Shown here: positions 32,980 through 42,732 of the stretch, in pieces
Position numbering within the stretch: position 1 is the first letter of the stretch
How the letters are laid out: the number at the start of each line of letters is the position of its first letter
Source of the DNA: JAQIBY01 sp034658655
Lineage (GTDB): Bacteria > Bacteroidota > Bacteroidia > Bacteroidales > ML635J-15
Assembly (NCBI GenBank): GCA_034658655.1
Contig: JAYEFQ010000135.1
Coordinates: 1 to 64,000 of the forward strand
DNA: 64,000 nt
Direction: 5' to 3'
Position numbers and translations under genes: made by a program
Notes under the pieces: model-generated
Seen by the model: only the letters and a program-made list of their open reading frames with translations
What the model was told of the DNA's origin: nothing
Database searches by the model: none

Positions 32980-33085
32980 ATACCATTTATTAATCAAAAT
33001 AGCAAGTATAATGCCGATGTAGATTCAACACCGATAGGCGAAGCAAAGCATAGCATATCGGTAGTTTTGAATCACAATCGGTATT
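32980..33085 (-). repeat. Dispersed inverted-repeat element, copy C
   Basis: Reverse-orientation copy of the 6541 element, longer by about 10 bp in the hairpin loop (GGCGAAGCAAAGCATAGC). It is bounded by ATACCATTTATTAATC and CAATCGGTATT. The remaining bases between 32889 and 33207 show no gene. Confidence 0.8.
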
Positions 33086-33207
33086 GTTTTCTAATTATAA
33101 GATGTGAAAAGTCAGTAAAGGATGCCTTGAAAATCAATTATTTTTTAATTATTTTTAAAATTGTGCTTAAGAATTATTGGAAGTCCCCTCAAGTATTCTG
33201 TAAAAAC

Positions 33208-33236
33208 AAAGCCGGATTCTTGAAGAGTCCGGCTTT
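33208..33236 (-). terminator. Terminator of the subtilase gene
   Basis: AAAGCCGGA (33208-33216) pairs with TCCGGCTTT (33228-33236) across an 11-nt loop. On the minus strand a T-rich run (TTTGTTTTT) follows, 24 nt after the stop of the subtilase. Confidence 0.8.
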
Positions 33237-33259
33237 ATTTCTTGATATAAATTTAGATG

Positions 33260-36200
33260 TTATTTTATTATCTGAACCGCTACGCTGGCACGTTGGTCGG
33301 CCTTTGTAAGTTTTAATAAATACATACCGTTTGAAAGTGTATTCAGATTGATTTTCTGAATTTGATTTTCAATGATGCCTTGATTCAGAACCTTACCGTC
33401 AATGCTAACGATTTCGTATTTAACTTCCTGACAATTTTCAATCATTAGATAATTTGAACTTGGATTTGGATAAACAGAAACATCTCCACCTCCAAAGTTA
33501 ATGATATAGTCTCCTTCAGCAATAATTAGTGAATAGTTTTGTTGGTCATCATACATGCCATCAGAAACCTTAACTTTTACTGGTAAACCAAATGTACTTG
33601 TAACATCAGGAGTTCCTGTAAGTGCAATATTGCCATCGCCATCCTCATTGCCTGTCATTGTCATCCACTCTGGTGCATCGACTAAGGTAAATGTTAAATT
33701 ATCATCATCCGCATCTTCTGCAGTAACATTATATGTGTAAACTTCACCAACGGTTGCATTTGTAACTGCTTCTGAAGTAATTTCAGGTGCTTGATTTGAT
33801 GTAAGTACCGTAATTGTAAAGTTTTGATATCCCTCTTCAGTTCCATTTGATGCAACTAATTCAACATTGAAATCTTCGGTTTCTCCTGAAATTATAGGAG
33901 CAGTTCCACTTAATACATTGCCAGTTAAACTTAGCCATGTTGGCATTGCAGTTTGTGATAATGTTAAAGGAAGTGCATTTGGATCGATTGCATTAATATT
34001 ATATGTGTAGGTTTCACCTTCAATAATTTCTGTAACTGGTGAAGAGGTAAAGTATGGATCATCACCTTGTTGGATTCCTGCCCATTTGTAAATGCCACCG
34101 CTTGTTTCGCTAAGATTGAAGCTTCCTGCCCATCCTGTATTTGCATCGAACATTTGAACATTTGTGTATTGAATTGAATCATCCAATTGATTCCATGTGG
34201 TTCCGTAGTCTAAACTATATGCTGAGAAGTTTTCTTCAGTTGTCTGGCTGATTTTTACAGATATAAATATCCCAGGAGTTCCTGGTACTGCTGATACATC
34301 TGATGGTTGTTCTTCTTCAGGAATGGTTATTGTTGACCAATTTTCACCATCAGTAGTGTTACGCATTGCCCAGCTTTCGATTTGTCCAGTGGATTGGTTT
34401 GTTACTTGTGCAATTAAAACACCATTATCTTCATCACTCATGCTAATACGACTGATGTTATCTTCGCCACTTTCCATCACTGTCCAAGTTGCTCCTTTAT
34501 CTGTTGTTTTGAAAATTCTACCATTATTTGTTCCAAACCAAGCGACATCTCCAACAGCGTCATAAACACCTGTCCATCCCATTTCGTCGGTAACTGGGTC
34601 AGGAATATTTGCTCCGTCAACTAAGCTCCAAGTATTACCACCATCAGAGGTTGTGTAAATTTCAAATTCTTCATTAATTGGGTCTCCTTGACAGAAACCG
34701 TCATTTGCATTAAACATATGCACAACATTTGGGAATGAAGCTGCATTGTCAAAAGCTGCGGTTGGTTGTTCTGCCCAGTTTTCACCCCCATCAGATGTAT
34801 GGTAAATACCACCACCACCCGATGTGTTGTAAAGTGCTACCCAAGCATTCAAGTCATCTGTTGCAGTGATACAACCAGGAGCTAATTCAGTTGGAGCTTC
34901 AATGGTGTCTGGAATCCAAGTTTCACCACCATCAGCAGTACGTGAAAAATCAGAAGTGATGGATCCGCCAGTTCCATCATAAGTTATTACCCATGCTGTG
35001 TTTTCGTCAGCAATTGCAGTTTGGATAACACCACGAAATTGGTTTGCAAACAACGTGTTTTGCTCTATCCATGCAGATTCTGCGCCTCCTGAGGTGCCAA
35101 CAATAATAAATGTAGTTTTGATTTCCGTATCGGTGTTTGTGCCATCAGAAGCTTCTAAAGTAACTTGATAAACTCCTTCAGTGTCATAAGTAATGGCGGT
35201 AGGGTTTTGATCTGTGGATGTTGCCGGCATACCGCCTTCAAATGTCCATGACCAAGATGTTGGAGTTCCTGTGGTTAAATCTGTAAAGTCAACAGTTCCG
35301 TCAACCGCAATAACGACTTCGCTTGCTTCAAAATTTGCAACAAGTGGTGCTACAGAATTTAAGCATGCTTGAACTGCAGAAGCTGCATTGATACGTCCTG
35401 AGCCAATGCTGTCAATGAATGCAGTATTTTCAGCATCCACATTATCACAGGTTGATTTAAGAATTGCTGTAAGTTCTTCTGGAGTTAAATCGGGGTTTGC
35501 TGACAGCATCAGCCCACAAAGACCTGAAGTTACAGGTGCTGCCATTGATGTTCCCTGCATGATATCATATTGACCAGTCACGCCATAGTCAGCAGCACCA
35601 CCACCTTCACCTGATAACGAAGACACTATATCACCGGCTTCGCTTGCGGTAGTTGATAAAACAGAAAACCTACCTATTCCTAGAAATCCTTCGTTGTAAT
35701 ATCCACCTGGAGCGAGTACATCTATCCAAGTTCCGTAGTTTGAAAAATCGGATTTGTTGTCACCCACGTCATTTGAACCAACTGCAATTACGTGTTCAAG
35801 AGCTGCAGGGTAACCAACATAGTTTACGGGGATATCAGGATTCATCTGAGTTTCTGCTCCGTTTCCGTTATTACCGGCTGCACCCACTAATACACATCCT
35901 TTATTGTATGCATAATTAACAGTGTGTTGCATGGTAATGAAAAATTGTGGTGAGCCCCATGACATATTTATTACATCGGCACCATGATCAGCTGCCCATA
36001 CAATTCCTTCAAATCCAGCAGCCATTGCTTGTCCGTCAGATGCGTCATCTCCAAGTTTTACTGCCATAATACTGACATCATAACCGATGGATGCTACACC
36101 AACACCATTGTTAGTTTCTGCTGCAATAAGGCCTGCTCCATGTGTTCCATGTGACCAAATGTAAGTGTTCTCTGGTGGTGAGGGATCATTATCTCCGTTT

Positions 36201-36766
36201 CCCAAATCCACTTGTTCCACTATTTTATTTTGTAAATCCGGATGATTAACATATATGGCATTGTCTAGCACGGCTACAACAATGTTGGTATCGCCGGTGG
36301 TTATATCCCATGCGGCTTCGGCATTGATGTTGGTGAGGTGCCAGTTGGCTGCCGCTGAATATGATCCGCTTACTTCGCCGTAATATGGGTCGTTAGGAAC
36401 CATAGAAATACGGAAAAGCGGCGCTTTTTCTGCATACTCAATTTCAGGCATGTTGTTCATGTCCTTAACCAATTGTTCAACCTTGTACATTTTATCAAAA
36501 TCCATACGGAAAATTCGTTGAAGAATGTCCGATTCTGCACTTAAAAACGGCATGTCCAGATTTGAAATTTGATACTCGTCAATCATATCTCTTAAGAAAA
36601 AGACATCTTTTGGATTGACATTTCCATCATCATTAGAGATGTTTAAAGCAACATCATCATTGATTTTAAAATACACGCGACCGTCAACACACCAATAATC
36701 CACATTTTGTGCGATAGCACTCGCTGCCAACATGATGGCAATAATTGCTAAATAAATTCTTTTCAT
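33260..36766 (-). CDS. Subtilisin-like (S8) protease with type IX sorting domain
   Basis: An 1168-residue secreted serine protease. It has a signal peptide (residues 1-19, ending AIAQ), a propeptide to about residue 125, and an S8 domain. The catalytic Asp is in VAVLDNAIYVNHPDL (near 165), His in WSHGTHGAGL (near 205), the oxyanion Asn in GAAGNNGNG (near 295), and Ser in QGTSMAAPVTSGL (near 405). A PKD domain (about 475-560) is followed by BNR-like beta-propeller repeats (TADGGETW, TSDGGENW, TTDKGATW) and two cadherin-like Ig domains. VYPNPSSNYLMI near residue 1097 starts the sorting domain. It probably degrades extracellular protein, feeding the amino-acid pathways in this window. The Asp motif has N instead of the usual T or S after D. 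Confidence 0.95.
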   Translation of the reverse strand: MKRIYLAIIAIMLAASAIAQNVDYWCVDGRVYFKINDDVALNISNDDGNVNPKDVFFLRDMIDEYQISNLDMPFLSAESDILQRIFRMDFDKMYKVEQLVKDMNNMPEIEYAEKAPLFRISMVPNDPYYGEVSGSYSAAANWHLTNINAEAAWDITTGDTNIVVAVLDNAIYVNHPDLQNKIVEQVDLGNGDNDPSPPENTYIWSHGTHGAGLIAAETNNGVGVASIGYDVSIMAVKLGDDASDGQAMAAGFEGIVWAADHGADVINMSWGSPQFFITMQHTVNYAYNKGCVLVGAAGNNGNGAETQMNPDIPVNYVGYPAALEHVIAVGSNDVGDNKSDFSNYGTWIDVLAPGGYYNEGFLGIGRFSVLSTTASEAGDIVSSLSGEGGGAADYGVTGQYDIMQGTSMAAPVTSGLCGLMLSANPDLTPEELTAILKSTCDNVDAENTAFIDSIGSGRINAASAVQACLNSVAPLVANFEASEVVIAVDGTVDFTDLTTGTPTSWSWTFEGGMPATSTDQNPTAITYDTEGVYQVTLEASDGTNTDTEIKTTFIIVGTSGGAESAWIEQNTLFANQFRGVIQTAIADENTAWVITYDGTGGSITSDFSRTADGGETWIPDTIEAPTELAPGCITATDDLNAWVALYNTSGGGGIYHTSDGGENWAEQPTAAFDNAASFPNVVHMFNANDGFCQGDPINEEFEIYTTSDGGNTWSLVDGANIPDPVTDEMGWTGVYDAVGDVAWFGTNNGRIFKTTDKGATWTVMESGEDNISRISMSDEDNGVLIAQVTNQSTGQIESWAMRNTTDGENWSTITIPEEEQPSDVSAVPGTPGIFISVKISQTTEENFSAYSLDYGTTWNQLDDSIQYTNVQMFDANTGWAGSFNLSETSGGIYKWAGIQQGDDPYFTSSPVTEIIEGETYTYNINAIDPNALPLTLSQTAMPTWLSLTGNVLSGTAPIISGETEDFNVELVASNGTEEGYQNFTITVLTSNQAPEITSEAVTNATVGEVYTYNVTAEDADDDNLTFTLVDAPEWMTMTGNEDGDGNIALTGTPDVTSTFGLPVKVKVSDGMYDDQQNYSLIIAEGDYIINFGGGDVSVYPNPSSNYLMIENCQEVKYEIVSIDGKVLNQGIIENQIQKINLNTLSNGMYLLKLTKADQRASVAVQIIK

Positions 36767-36823
36767 AATAAGTTTAATTTTACAAAATTATCCACGACAA
36801 ATGTAGTAATAGATATCGCTTTT

Positions 36824-37483
36824 TCAATTTTTTTTTGCCCTTAAAATGTGTCTTTTACCAGGAGGCCCCTCTAAACGTTGCACAATAAGTCCGGCAGATC
36901 GTAAAGCCTGTTTTACAACACCTTTTGAAGAGTAGGTGAGTAAAAGGGATCCGGTTTTCATATGATTATCACTGATTTTCTTTAGAAATGAAGCACTCCA
37001 TGCTTTAGGATGCTTTTCAGGTGAAAATGGGTCAAAGTAAATTAAATCAAATGCTTGCTGAGGAAGATATTCTAAAAAATCGGATTGGAGTTTTTTAATC
37101 ATGAAAATATTAGAAACTTGTGTTGTTTTATTCCATTGAACATCCGCGAAGTGATTTGCTGTTGCTTGAATGTCTATTGGTAATGCAGTATTAAATTGGG
37201 TTTGGATTTCTGTTGTTGGAGGATGTTTTTCAATTCCTTGATAGTTAATCTTTAATTGATTTTGCTTTGCAGCTTCATAACTTAACACAGCATTTAATCC
37301 GCTTCCATATCCAATTTCTAGTATGCTAATGGTTTTACGTGTTTTTGAAATATGCAATAAACCGTGTTTAATAAAAATATGACGGCTTTCGGTTAATGAT
37401 CCGAATGCTGAATGTAACGATTCTTCAAAATTGGAATCGTAAATTGTGGGTGAACCATCTGCCGTTTTTCTGATTTCTTGCAT
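36824..37483 (-). CDS. mnmD: tRNA 5-methylaminomethyl-2-thiouridine methyltransferase
   Basis: A 219-residue SAM-dependent methyltransferase of the MnmD (DUF752) family, which completes the wobble-uridine modification mnm5s2U34. The N-terminal RKTADGSPTIYDSNFEESLH is characteristic. The SAM loop LEIGYGSGLNAVLS is near residue 65, DLIYFDPFSPEKHP near 145, and the C-terminal EGPPGKRHILRA near 205. It is a stand-alone MnmD domain; the FAD-dependent MnmC oxidase partner found fused in Enterobacteria is absent, as is usual outside that group. It lies 57 nt after the subtilase start on the same strand. Confidence 0.92.
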   Translation of the reverse strand: MQEIRKTADGSPTIYDSNFEESLHSAFGSLTESRHIFIKHGLLHISKTRKTISILEIGYGSGLNAVLSYEAAKQNQLKINYQGIEKHPPTTEIQTQFNTALPIDIQATANHFADVQWNKTTQVSNIFMIKKLQSDFLEYLPQQAFDLIYFDPFSPEKHPKAWSASFLKKISDNHMKTGSLLLTYSSKGVVKQALRSAGLIVQRLEGPPGKRHILRAKKN

Positions 37484-37559
37484 CCCGTAAAATTACAATT
37501 TATAATTCAGCGAAGGGATAAATCTCAAAAGTTTTATCGGTCAGGAAGTATAAAAAGAT

Positions 37560-37591
37560 GCAGTAAACCCGTTATGAAACGAATTTACTGC
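37560..37591 (-). terminator. Likely terminator of the thioredoxin gene
   Basis: GCAGTAAA (37560-37567) pairs with TTTACTGC (37584-37591), with an inner CGTT/AACG pair. On the minus strand a TCTTTTT run follows, about 60 nt after the thioredoxin stop. Confidence 0.5.
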
Positions 37592-37649
37592 AAAAGTTGC
37601 TGTTCTAATTTATTATGAAAATAATATCTGCTTAACTTATTAATTTTTA

Positions 37650-38015
37650 TTATGCCGGTTTTTCAACTTTCAAGACATCTCCAATTGCTTTTTCAAAGGT
37701 TTCTTTCGGTAACGCTCCTGCTGCCATCTGTGGTTTTCCTTCAGTTGGGATAAAGAGTAAACTCGGAATACTGCGAATGCCAAAAATTGCGGCAAGCTCT
37801 TGTTGGTTTTCAGTATCGATTTTATAAAAATCTATTTCACCTTTATAGTCTTTGTCCAATTCTTCAATAACTGGAGCTACCATACGACAGGGAGCACACC
37901 ATTCTGCCCAAAAATCAATTAAAGCAGGTTTGTCTCCTTTGAATTTCCAGTCTTTCTCGTTTTGAAAATCGAAAACTTTTTCGATAAATGTTTCTTTTGT
38001 TAAATGTGTTACCAT
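37650..38015 (-). CDS. trxA: Thioredoxin
   Basis: A 121-residue cytosolic thioredoxin. The redox site is FWAEWCAPCRMVAP (CxxC, here CAPC, near residues 41-44), and the cis-proline is in IRSIPSLLF near residue 87. The ATG at 38015 fits the family; an upstream in-frame ATG at 38072 would add 19 residues with no thioredoxin homology. It is divergent to cca, separated by 89 nt. It could reduce ribonucleotide reductase or peroxidases; no partner is encoded nearby. Confidence 0.93.
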   Translation of the reverse strand: MVTHLTKETFIEKVFDFQNEKDWKFKGDKPALIDFWAEWCAPCRMVAPVIEELDKDYKGEIDFYKIDTENQQELAAIFGIRSIPSLLFIPTEGKPQMAAGALPKETFEKAIGDVLKVEKPA

Positions 38016-38104
38016 AATTTCTGTAATTTCAACGATTATTATTTTTGTACTGTGTTTAGTAAATAACACCAAAAGTTTAAAATTGTTTATCTAAATAAGA
38101 ACGA

Positions 38105-39520
38105 ATGAAATTATTTGATAATCTGATAGATACAAAATTATTTAGAATGATGTCCGAGGTTGCAGGTGAAAATGAGCTTGATTTATGGCTGATTGGAGGT
38201 TATGTTCGCGATCTGTTTTTACGACGAAATTCAAAAGATATTGACATTGTTGTACTTGGGAATGGAATTGAAACCGCAAAAAAAATAGCAAAACATTTAC
38301 ATGCAGATCATCTGAGTATATTTAAAAATTTTGGAACAGCGCAGATTCAGTACCAAGGGCATGAAATTGAAATTGTTGGTGCCAGAAAAGAATCTTATCG
38401 GGCTGATTCTAGAAAACCCTTAGTTGAAAATGGTTCGCTCGCAGATGACCAAAATCGCAGAGACTTTACCATTAATGCAATGGCACTCAGTTTAAATCCC
38501 AAAAATTTTGGCCTGTTAACCGATCCTTTTGATGGTATGAGAGATTTGCAAAACAAAACCATTAAAACACCGCTTGAGCCTGAGAAAACCTTTTCTGATG
38601 ATCCGCTCAGAATGCTTCGGGCAATTCGATTTGCAAGCCAACTTGATTTTAATATCGAAGAAAAAACGTTTTTAGGTATTGTCAATACTGCTTCTCGTAT
38701 TTCTATTATTTCTGAGGAACGAATTGTTGAGGAGTTAAATAAAATTATGTGCTCTGATAATCCCGCTAAGGGAATTTTATTACTTGAAAAAGCCGGATTG
38801 CTGGAAATTATTCTTCCCGAATTACATGCCTTGTCAGGTGTTGAAGTGCAGAATAATACGGCTCATAAAGATAATTTTAGACATTCGGTTCAGGTGTTGA
38901 GAAACCTTTCAGAAACAAGTGATGAGCTTTGGTTGCGATGGGCTGCCCTTTTGCATGATGTTGGGAAAACGAGTACTAAGCGTTATGTTGATGGTGTCGG
39001 ATGGACATTTTATGCACATGATATGAGGGGTGAAAAGCTTGTTCGAAAAGTGTTCCGACGGTTGAAGCTTCCTTTGGATGAGCGCTTGAAATATGTTCAA
39101 AAAATTGTCCGGTTACACATGCGTCCTATTGCTTTGGTTGAGGAAACAGTAACTGATTCGGCAATTCGTCGTTTGTTATTTGATGCCGGTAATGATGTGG
39201 ATGATCTGATGACACTGTGTGAAGCAGATATCACATCGAAGAATCAGATTAAAAAGGAAAAGTATCTCAATAATTTTCGACATGTGAGGCGAAAACTGCA
39301 TGAAATTGAAGAAAAAGACAGAATCCGGAATTTTCAACCGCCAATTGATGGAGAAGAAATCATGAAAACTTTTAATATCCAACCGTCAAGAGAGGTAGGA
39401 CAATTGAAAGATGCAATTAAGGAAGCTATTCTTGACGGCGAAATACCGAATGAATATGATGCTGCCAGAAAGTTTATGTTTGAAAAAGCAAAGTCGTTAG
39501 GTTTATCCGTTAAAGAATAA
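38105..39520 (+). CDS. cca: CCA tRNA nucleotidyltransferase with HD domain
   Basis: A 471-residue class II nucleotidyltransferase of the poly(A) polymerase/CCA-adding family, which builds or repairs the CCA end of tRNA. The head domain has LIGGYVRDLFL and DIDIVVLG (catalytic DxD) near residues 28-55, RRDFTINAMAL near residue 118 and DDPLRMLRAIRFASQL near residue 160. A neck and body follow, then an HD domain (WAALLHDVGKTST near residue 280) typical of Bacteroidota members. Strict CCA versus poly(A) specificity cannot be decided, but being the only such gene seen favours CCA addition. Confidence 0.93.
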   Translation: MKLFDNLIDTKLFRMMSEVAGENELDLWLIGGYVRDLFLRRNSKDIDIVVLGNGIETAKKIAKHLHADHLSIFKNFGTAQIQYQGHEIEIVGARKESYRADSRKPLVENGSLADDQNRRDFTINAMALSLNPKNFGLLTDPFDGMRDLQNKTIKTPLEPEKTFSDDPLRMLRAIRFASQLDFNIEEKTFLGIVNTASRISIISEERIVEELNKIMCSDNPAKGILLLEKAGLLEIILPELHALSGVEVQNNTAHKDNFRHSVQVLRNLSETSDELWLRWAALLHDVGKTSTKRYVDGVGWTFYAHDMRGEKLVRKVFRRLKLPLDERLKYVQKIVRLHMRPIALVEETVTDSAIRRLLFDAGNDVDDLMTLCEADITSKNQIKKEKYLNNFRHVRRKLHEIEEKDRIRNFQPPIDGEEIMKTFNIQPSREVGQLKDAIKEAILDGEIPNEYDAARKFMFEKAKSLGLSVKE

Positions 39521-39627
39521 TTTTGTTGTAAAAACATGGATAATTGTGAATTAAATTGTAAATTCGTGCTTCTGCCTAAAGTGTGGCAAGTATTAATTTA
39601 TTTATTGTTTGCAGGAGTGAAGTTATA

Positions 39628-41847
39628 ATGGAAAAATTGACAAAAGCGGAAAAAGATTTTATTGAAAGTCAATATGATAAATTGTTGAATTTATGTGTGC
39701 GTTGTCGTACGCAAGATGATCGCGATTTAATTCGTAAAGCATTCGATTTGGCTGTGGATGCTCACTCTAATATGAGAAGAAAATCCGGTGAGCCATACGT
39801 TACTCATCCTATTGCCGTCGCAAAAATTGTGGCCAGTGAAATGGAGCTTGGCGTGAAATCTGTTATTTGCGCATTGCTTCATGATGTGGTTGAAGATACC
39901 GACTATACACTTAACGATATTAAGGAAATGTTCGGACGCACCGTCGCAAATATCATCGATGGTCTCACCAAAATTTCCCATGTATTGGATAAAGACGCAT
40001 CGCTTCAGGCGGAAAATTTTAGGAAAATGCTTCTGACACTGTCTGAAGATGTGCGTGTGATTTTTATCAAGCTCGCCGATAGACTGCATAACATGCGTAC
40101 TCTGGATTCTATGCCAGAATACAAGCAGATAAAAATTGCAGGGGAAACATTGTTCTTGTATGCTCCGCTTGCTCATCGTCTTGGTTTGTATATTATAAAA
40201 ACCGAGCTTGAGGATTTAGCGCTGAAATATGAACATCCGCTGATTTATAATGATATCCTAAACAAAGTTGAGGAAACTGAAGGCGAGAGAAATAAATATA
40301 TAGATCAATTTATTGATCCGCTTGAGAAAAAACTTAAAACCCACGGATTCACATTTAAATTGTCCGGTCGCCCCAAAAGCATTTACAGTATTTATAATAA
40401 GATGCAGAAAAAAGATGTGCCTTTTGAGGAAATTTATGACATTTTCGCTATCCGAATAGTTTTTGAGCCAAAGTCTGAAATGCCTGAAAAATCACAATGT
40501 TGGAATATTTATTCCTTAATAACCGACATATATCAACCAAATCCTGATCGTTTACGCGACTGGATTAGCACCCCAAAGGCAAATGGATATGAAGCATTGC
40601 ATACAACTGTTATGGGATCTGATGGACGTTGGGTTGAGGTGCAGATTCGCTCTATACGTATGGATAATATTGCTGAGTTGGGATATGCTGCCCATTGGAA
40701 ATATAAAGGCGATAACAATGATCAAAATCAGTTAGATAAGTGGTTGCAAACCATTCGAAAACATCTTGAAACACCCAGTTCCAATGCGAAGGATTTTCTT
40801 GATGAATTCAAATTGAGTTTGTTTTCATCAGAAATTTATGTGTTTACTCCAAAAGGAAAACTCGAGCGTATCCCGAAAGGAGCAACTGCCTTGGATTTTG
40901 CTTATGTGATTCATACTGAGGTTGGTGATAAAGCAATTGGTGCAAAAGTGAATCACAAATTGGTGCCTTTAAGTCAAAAGTTGCGCTCTGGTGATCAAGT
41001 CGAGATTTTGACTTCTGAGAAACAAACCCCACAACGAGAGTGGCTTGAGTTTGCGATTACAGGTCGTGCAAAATCAAAGGTTAAATCTGCACTGAAAGAG
41101 GAACGACGATATTATATTATTGAAGGACAAAAACGATTTCTCGAAATTGTTCGGGATTTGAATTATCCATTAGACTATACCTCGTTTAAATTATTGCGAG
41201 AGAAATTTGATATCACCAATAAAGAAGAGTTTTATCGGCGTATAGGTGCAGATTTGATTACCGCAGATGATATTGAGAAAAATCTTCCGGGAAAACGTCG
41301 CAGTGCATGGGGGAAATATTGGCGTCTGCAATTTGGACGTAGTTCTGAAAGTAAATCAAAGGCAAAAGATGATAAAAAGCAAAAAGGGAAAATGCTTGTT
41401 ATCGAAGAAAATGAACAAGAACAAAACTATCGACTTGCCAATTGTTGTAATCCAATTCCTGGAGATGAAGTTGTAGGGTTCTTAAATTCTGATCAAGTGG
41501 TTATTATCCACAAAAAAAATTGTCCCAATGCCATTGACCTCATGGCAACCTTTGGTGATAGAATTATTTCGGTTCATTGGAAAGTGCATAAAATATTGAG
41601 CTTTCTTGCAAAGATTTATATCGAAGGCATTGATGATATCGGAATTGTACATCACGTTACTCGTGTGATTTCTGCGGATTCGGAAGTGAATATGAAATCG
41701 ATTCGTTTCGATACAAAAGATGGAATTTTTATTGGACAAATTGATATGTACGTTCATAATGTAAATGATTTGGAAACACTTATTAATCGGTTGAAAAAGA
41801 TAAAAGGTGTTAAGAAAGTATTGAGAACACAGGAAAATAATACATAA
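39628..41847 (+). CDS. Bifunctional (p)ppGpp synthetase/hydrolase, RelA/SpoT family
   Basis: A 739-residue Rel enzyme that makes and degrades the alarmone (p)ppGpp. The hydrolase HD domain shows YVTHPIAVAKIVA and ALLHDVVEDTDYT near residues 50-80, with RLHNMRTLD near residue 150. The synthetase domain has GRPKSIYSIYNKM, YDIFAIRIVFE and GYEALHTTVMG near residues 245-330. TGS (VFTPKGKLERIPKGATALDF), a Zn/CC-type region (RLANCCNPIPGDEVVGF) and a C-terminal ACT domain follow. Both active sites appear intact. The ATG at 39628 is preceded by AGGAG (39613-39617), 10 nt away. The stop overlaps the next start (TAATG). Confidence 0.95.
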   Translation: MEKLTKAEKDFIESQYDKLLNLCVRCRTQDDRDLIRKAFDLAVDAHSNMRRKSGEPYVTHPIAVAKIVASEMELGVKSVICALLHDVVEDTDYTLNDIKEMFGRTVANIIDGLTKISHVLDKDASLQAENFRKMLLTLSEDVRVIFIKLADRLHNMRTLDSMPEYKQIKIAGETLFLYAPLAHRLGLYIIKTELEDLALKYEHPLIYNDILNKVEETEGERNKYIDQFIDPLEKKLKTHGFTFKLSGRPKSIYSIYNKMQKKDVPFEEIYDIFAIRIVFEPKSEMPEKSQCWNIYSLITDIYQPNPDRLRDWISTPKANGYEALHTTVMGSDGRWVEVQIRSIRMDNIAELGYAAHWKYKGDNNDQNQLDKWLQTIRKHLETPSSNAKDFLDEFKLSLFSSEIYVFTPKGKLERIPKGATALDFAYVIHTEVGDKAIGAKVNHKLVPLSQKLRSGDQVEILTSEKQTPQREWLEFAITGRAKSKVKSALKEERRYYIIEGQKRFLEIVRDLNYPLDYTSFKLLREKFDITNKEEFYRRIGADLITADDIEKNLPGKRRSAWGKYWRLQFGRSSESKSKAKDDKKQKGKMLVIEENEQEQNYRLANCCNPIPGDEVVGFLNSDQVVIIHKKNCPNAIDLMATFGDRIISVHWKVHKILSFLAKIYIEGIDDIGIVHHVTRVISADSEVNMKSIRFDTKDGIFIGQIDMYVHNVNDLETLINRLKKIKGVKKVLRTQENNT

Positions 41848-42728
41848 TGGATAATACAGAAATAAAAGCATTAATTCGTTTGTTGGATGATCCCGATAGT
41901 GCGGTATATGATAATGTCAGTACGCGCCTGATTTCTGCCGGAGAAAAAGCTCTGCCTTTATTGGAAGCAAGTTTGGGCTTAACCGATAATCCAGTATTAA
42001 ACAATAGATTACAAACAATGATTGAGGAAATTCAGAACCTTGAATTTTACAAAGGTTTTGAGGCATGGTTGCAAAAAGACGAAAAGCCTTTAATTTATGG
42101 ATTACATTTCATTAATCAACTGTATTATCCCGATACAGATTTTCGAGCGTTTAAAGCAAAATTTGATGAGATGCGGCGTGCCGTATGGCTCGAGATGAAT
42201 GATAATCTCACTGGTTTTGATGCGATTAAAACGTTGAATTATTTTGTTTTTGAAGTGCATTCCATAACAATCAAAACAAAATTTGATAATGATATTTCCC
42301 CTCATTTTATTGATGCTTTATTTTTACAAAAAACCGCATCACCTTTTGCATTTATTGGAATGTATTCTGTTTTAGCACAAAGTTTAGATTTGCCGGTTTC
42401 TCCCGTTTATTTGCCCGGCCTACTCGTTATGGCTTATGAAAATGCTGAAATTGCGAGAGCGGCTTATGGAAAAGGAGCCAGAGATGTTTTGTTTTATATT
42501 AATCCGTATGACAAAGGGGCATTCCTCGGACGAAAGGCCTTGGAATTTGTTGTGGAAAAGAAAAAAATTCCTGCTGAAGATAAGCACTATAAAGCCTTAT
42601 CAAATCAGCGATTTGTTTTTTACTATCTTAAATATCTGAAAGACACAAATGTCATTGGGGAAAGCCATGTTGCATATAGCCGTTTGATGAAAATGTTGGA
42701 TTTATTAAAATTAAAAGGAATTTCTTAA
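41847..42728 (+). CDS. SirB1-like transglutaminase-fold protein
   Basis: A 293-residue protein with an N-terminal HEAT-like helical part (LIRLLDDPDSAVYDNVSTRL, then a GEKALPLLEASLG helix) and a SirB1/transglutaminase-like core (INQLYYPDTDFRAFKAKFDE, LNYFVFEVHSI, IGMYSVLAQSLDLPVSPVYL). In SirB1-like proteins the catalytic cysteine sits before the IGMYSVLA-type helix; here the position appears as S/F context (SPFAFIGMYS) and no Cys is present. It is probably non-enzymatic. It is coupled to the rel gene and followed after 4 nt by a glycosyltransferase gene. Confidence 0.72.
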   Translation: MDNTEIKALIRLLDDPDSAVYDNVSTRLISAGEKALPLLEASLGLTDNPVLNNRLQTMIEEIQNLEFYKGFEAWLQKDEKPLIYGLHFINQLYYPDTDFRAFKAKFDEMRRAVWLEMNDNLTGFDAIKTLNYFVFEVHSITIKTKFDNDISPHFIDALFLQKTASPFAFIGMYSVLAQSLDLPVSPVYLPGLLVMAYENAEIARAAYGKGARDVLFYINPYDKGAFLGRKALEFVVEKKKIPAEDKHYKALSNQRFVFYYLKYLKDTNVIGESHVAYSRLMKMLDLLKLKGIS

Positions 42729-42732
42729 ACAG

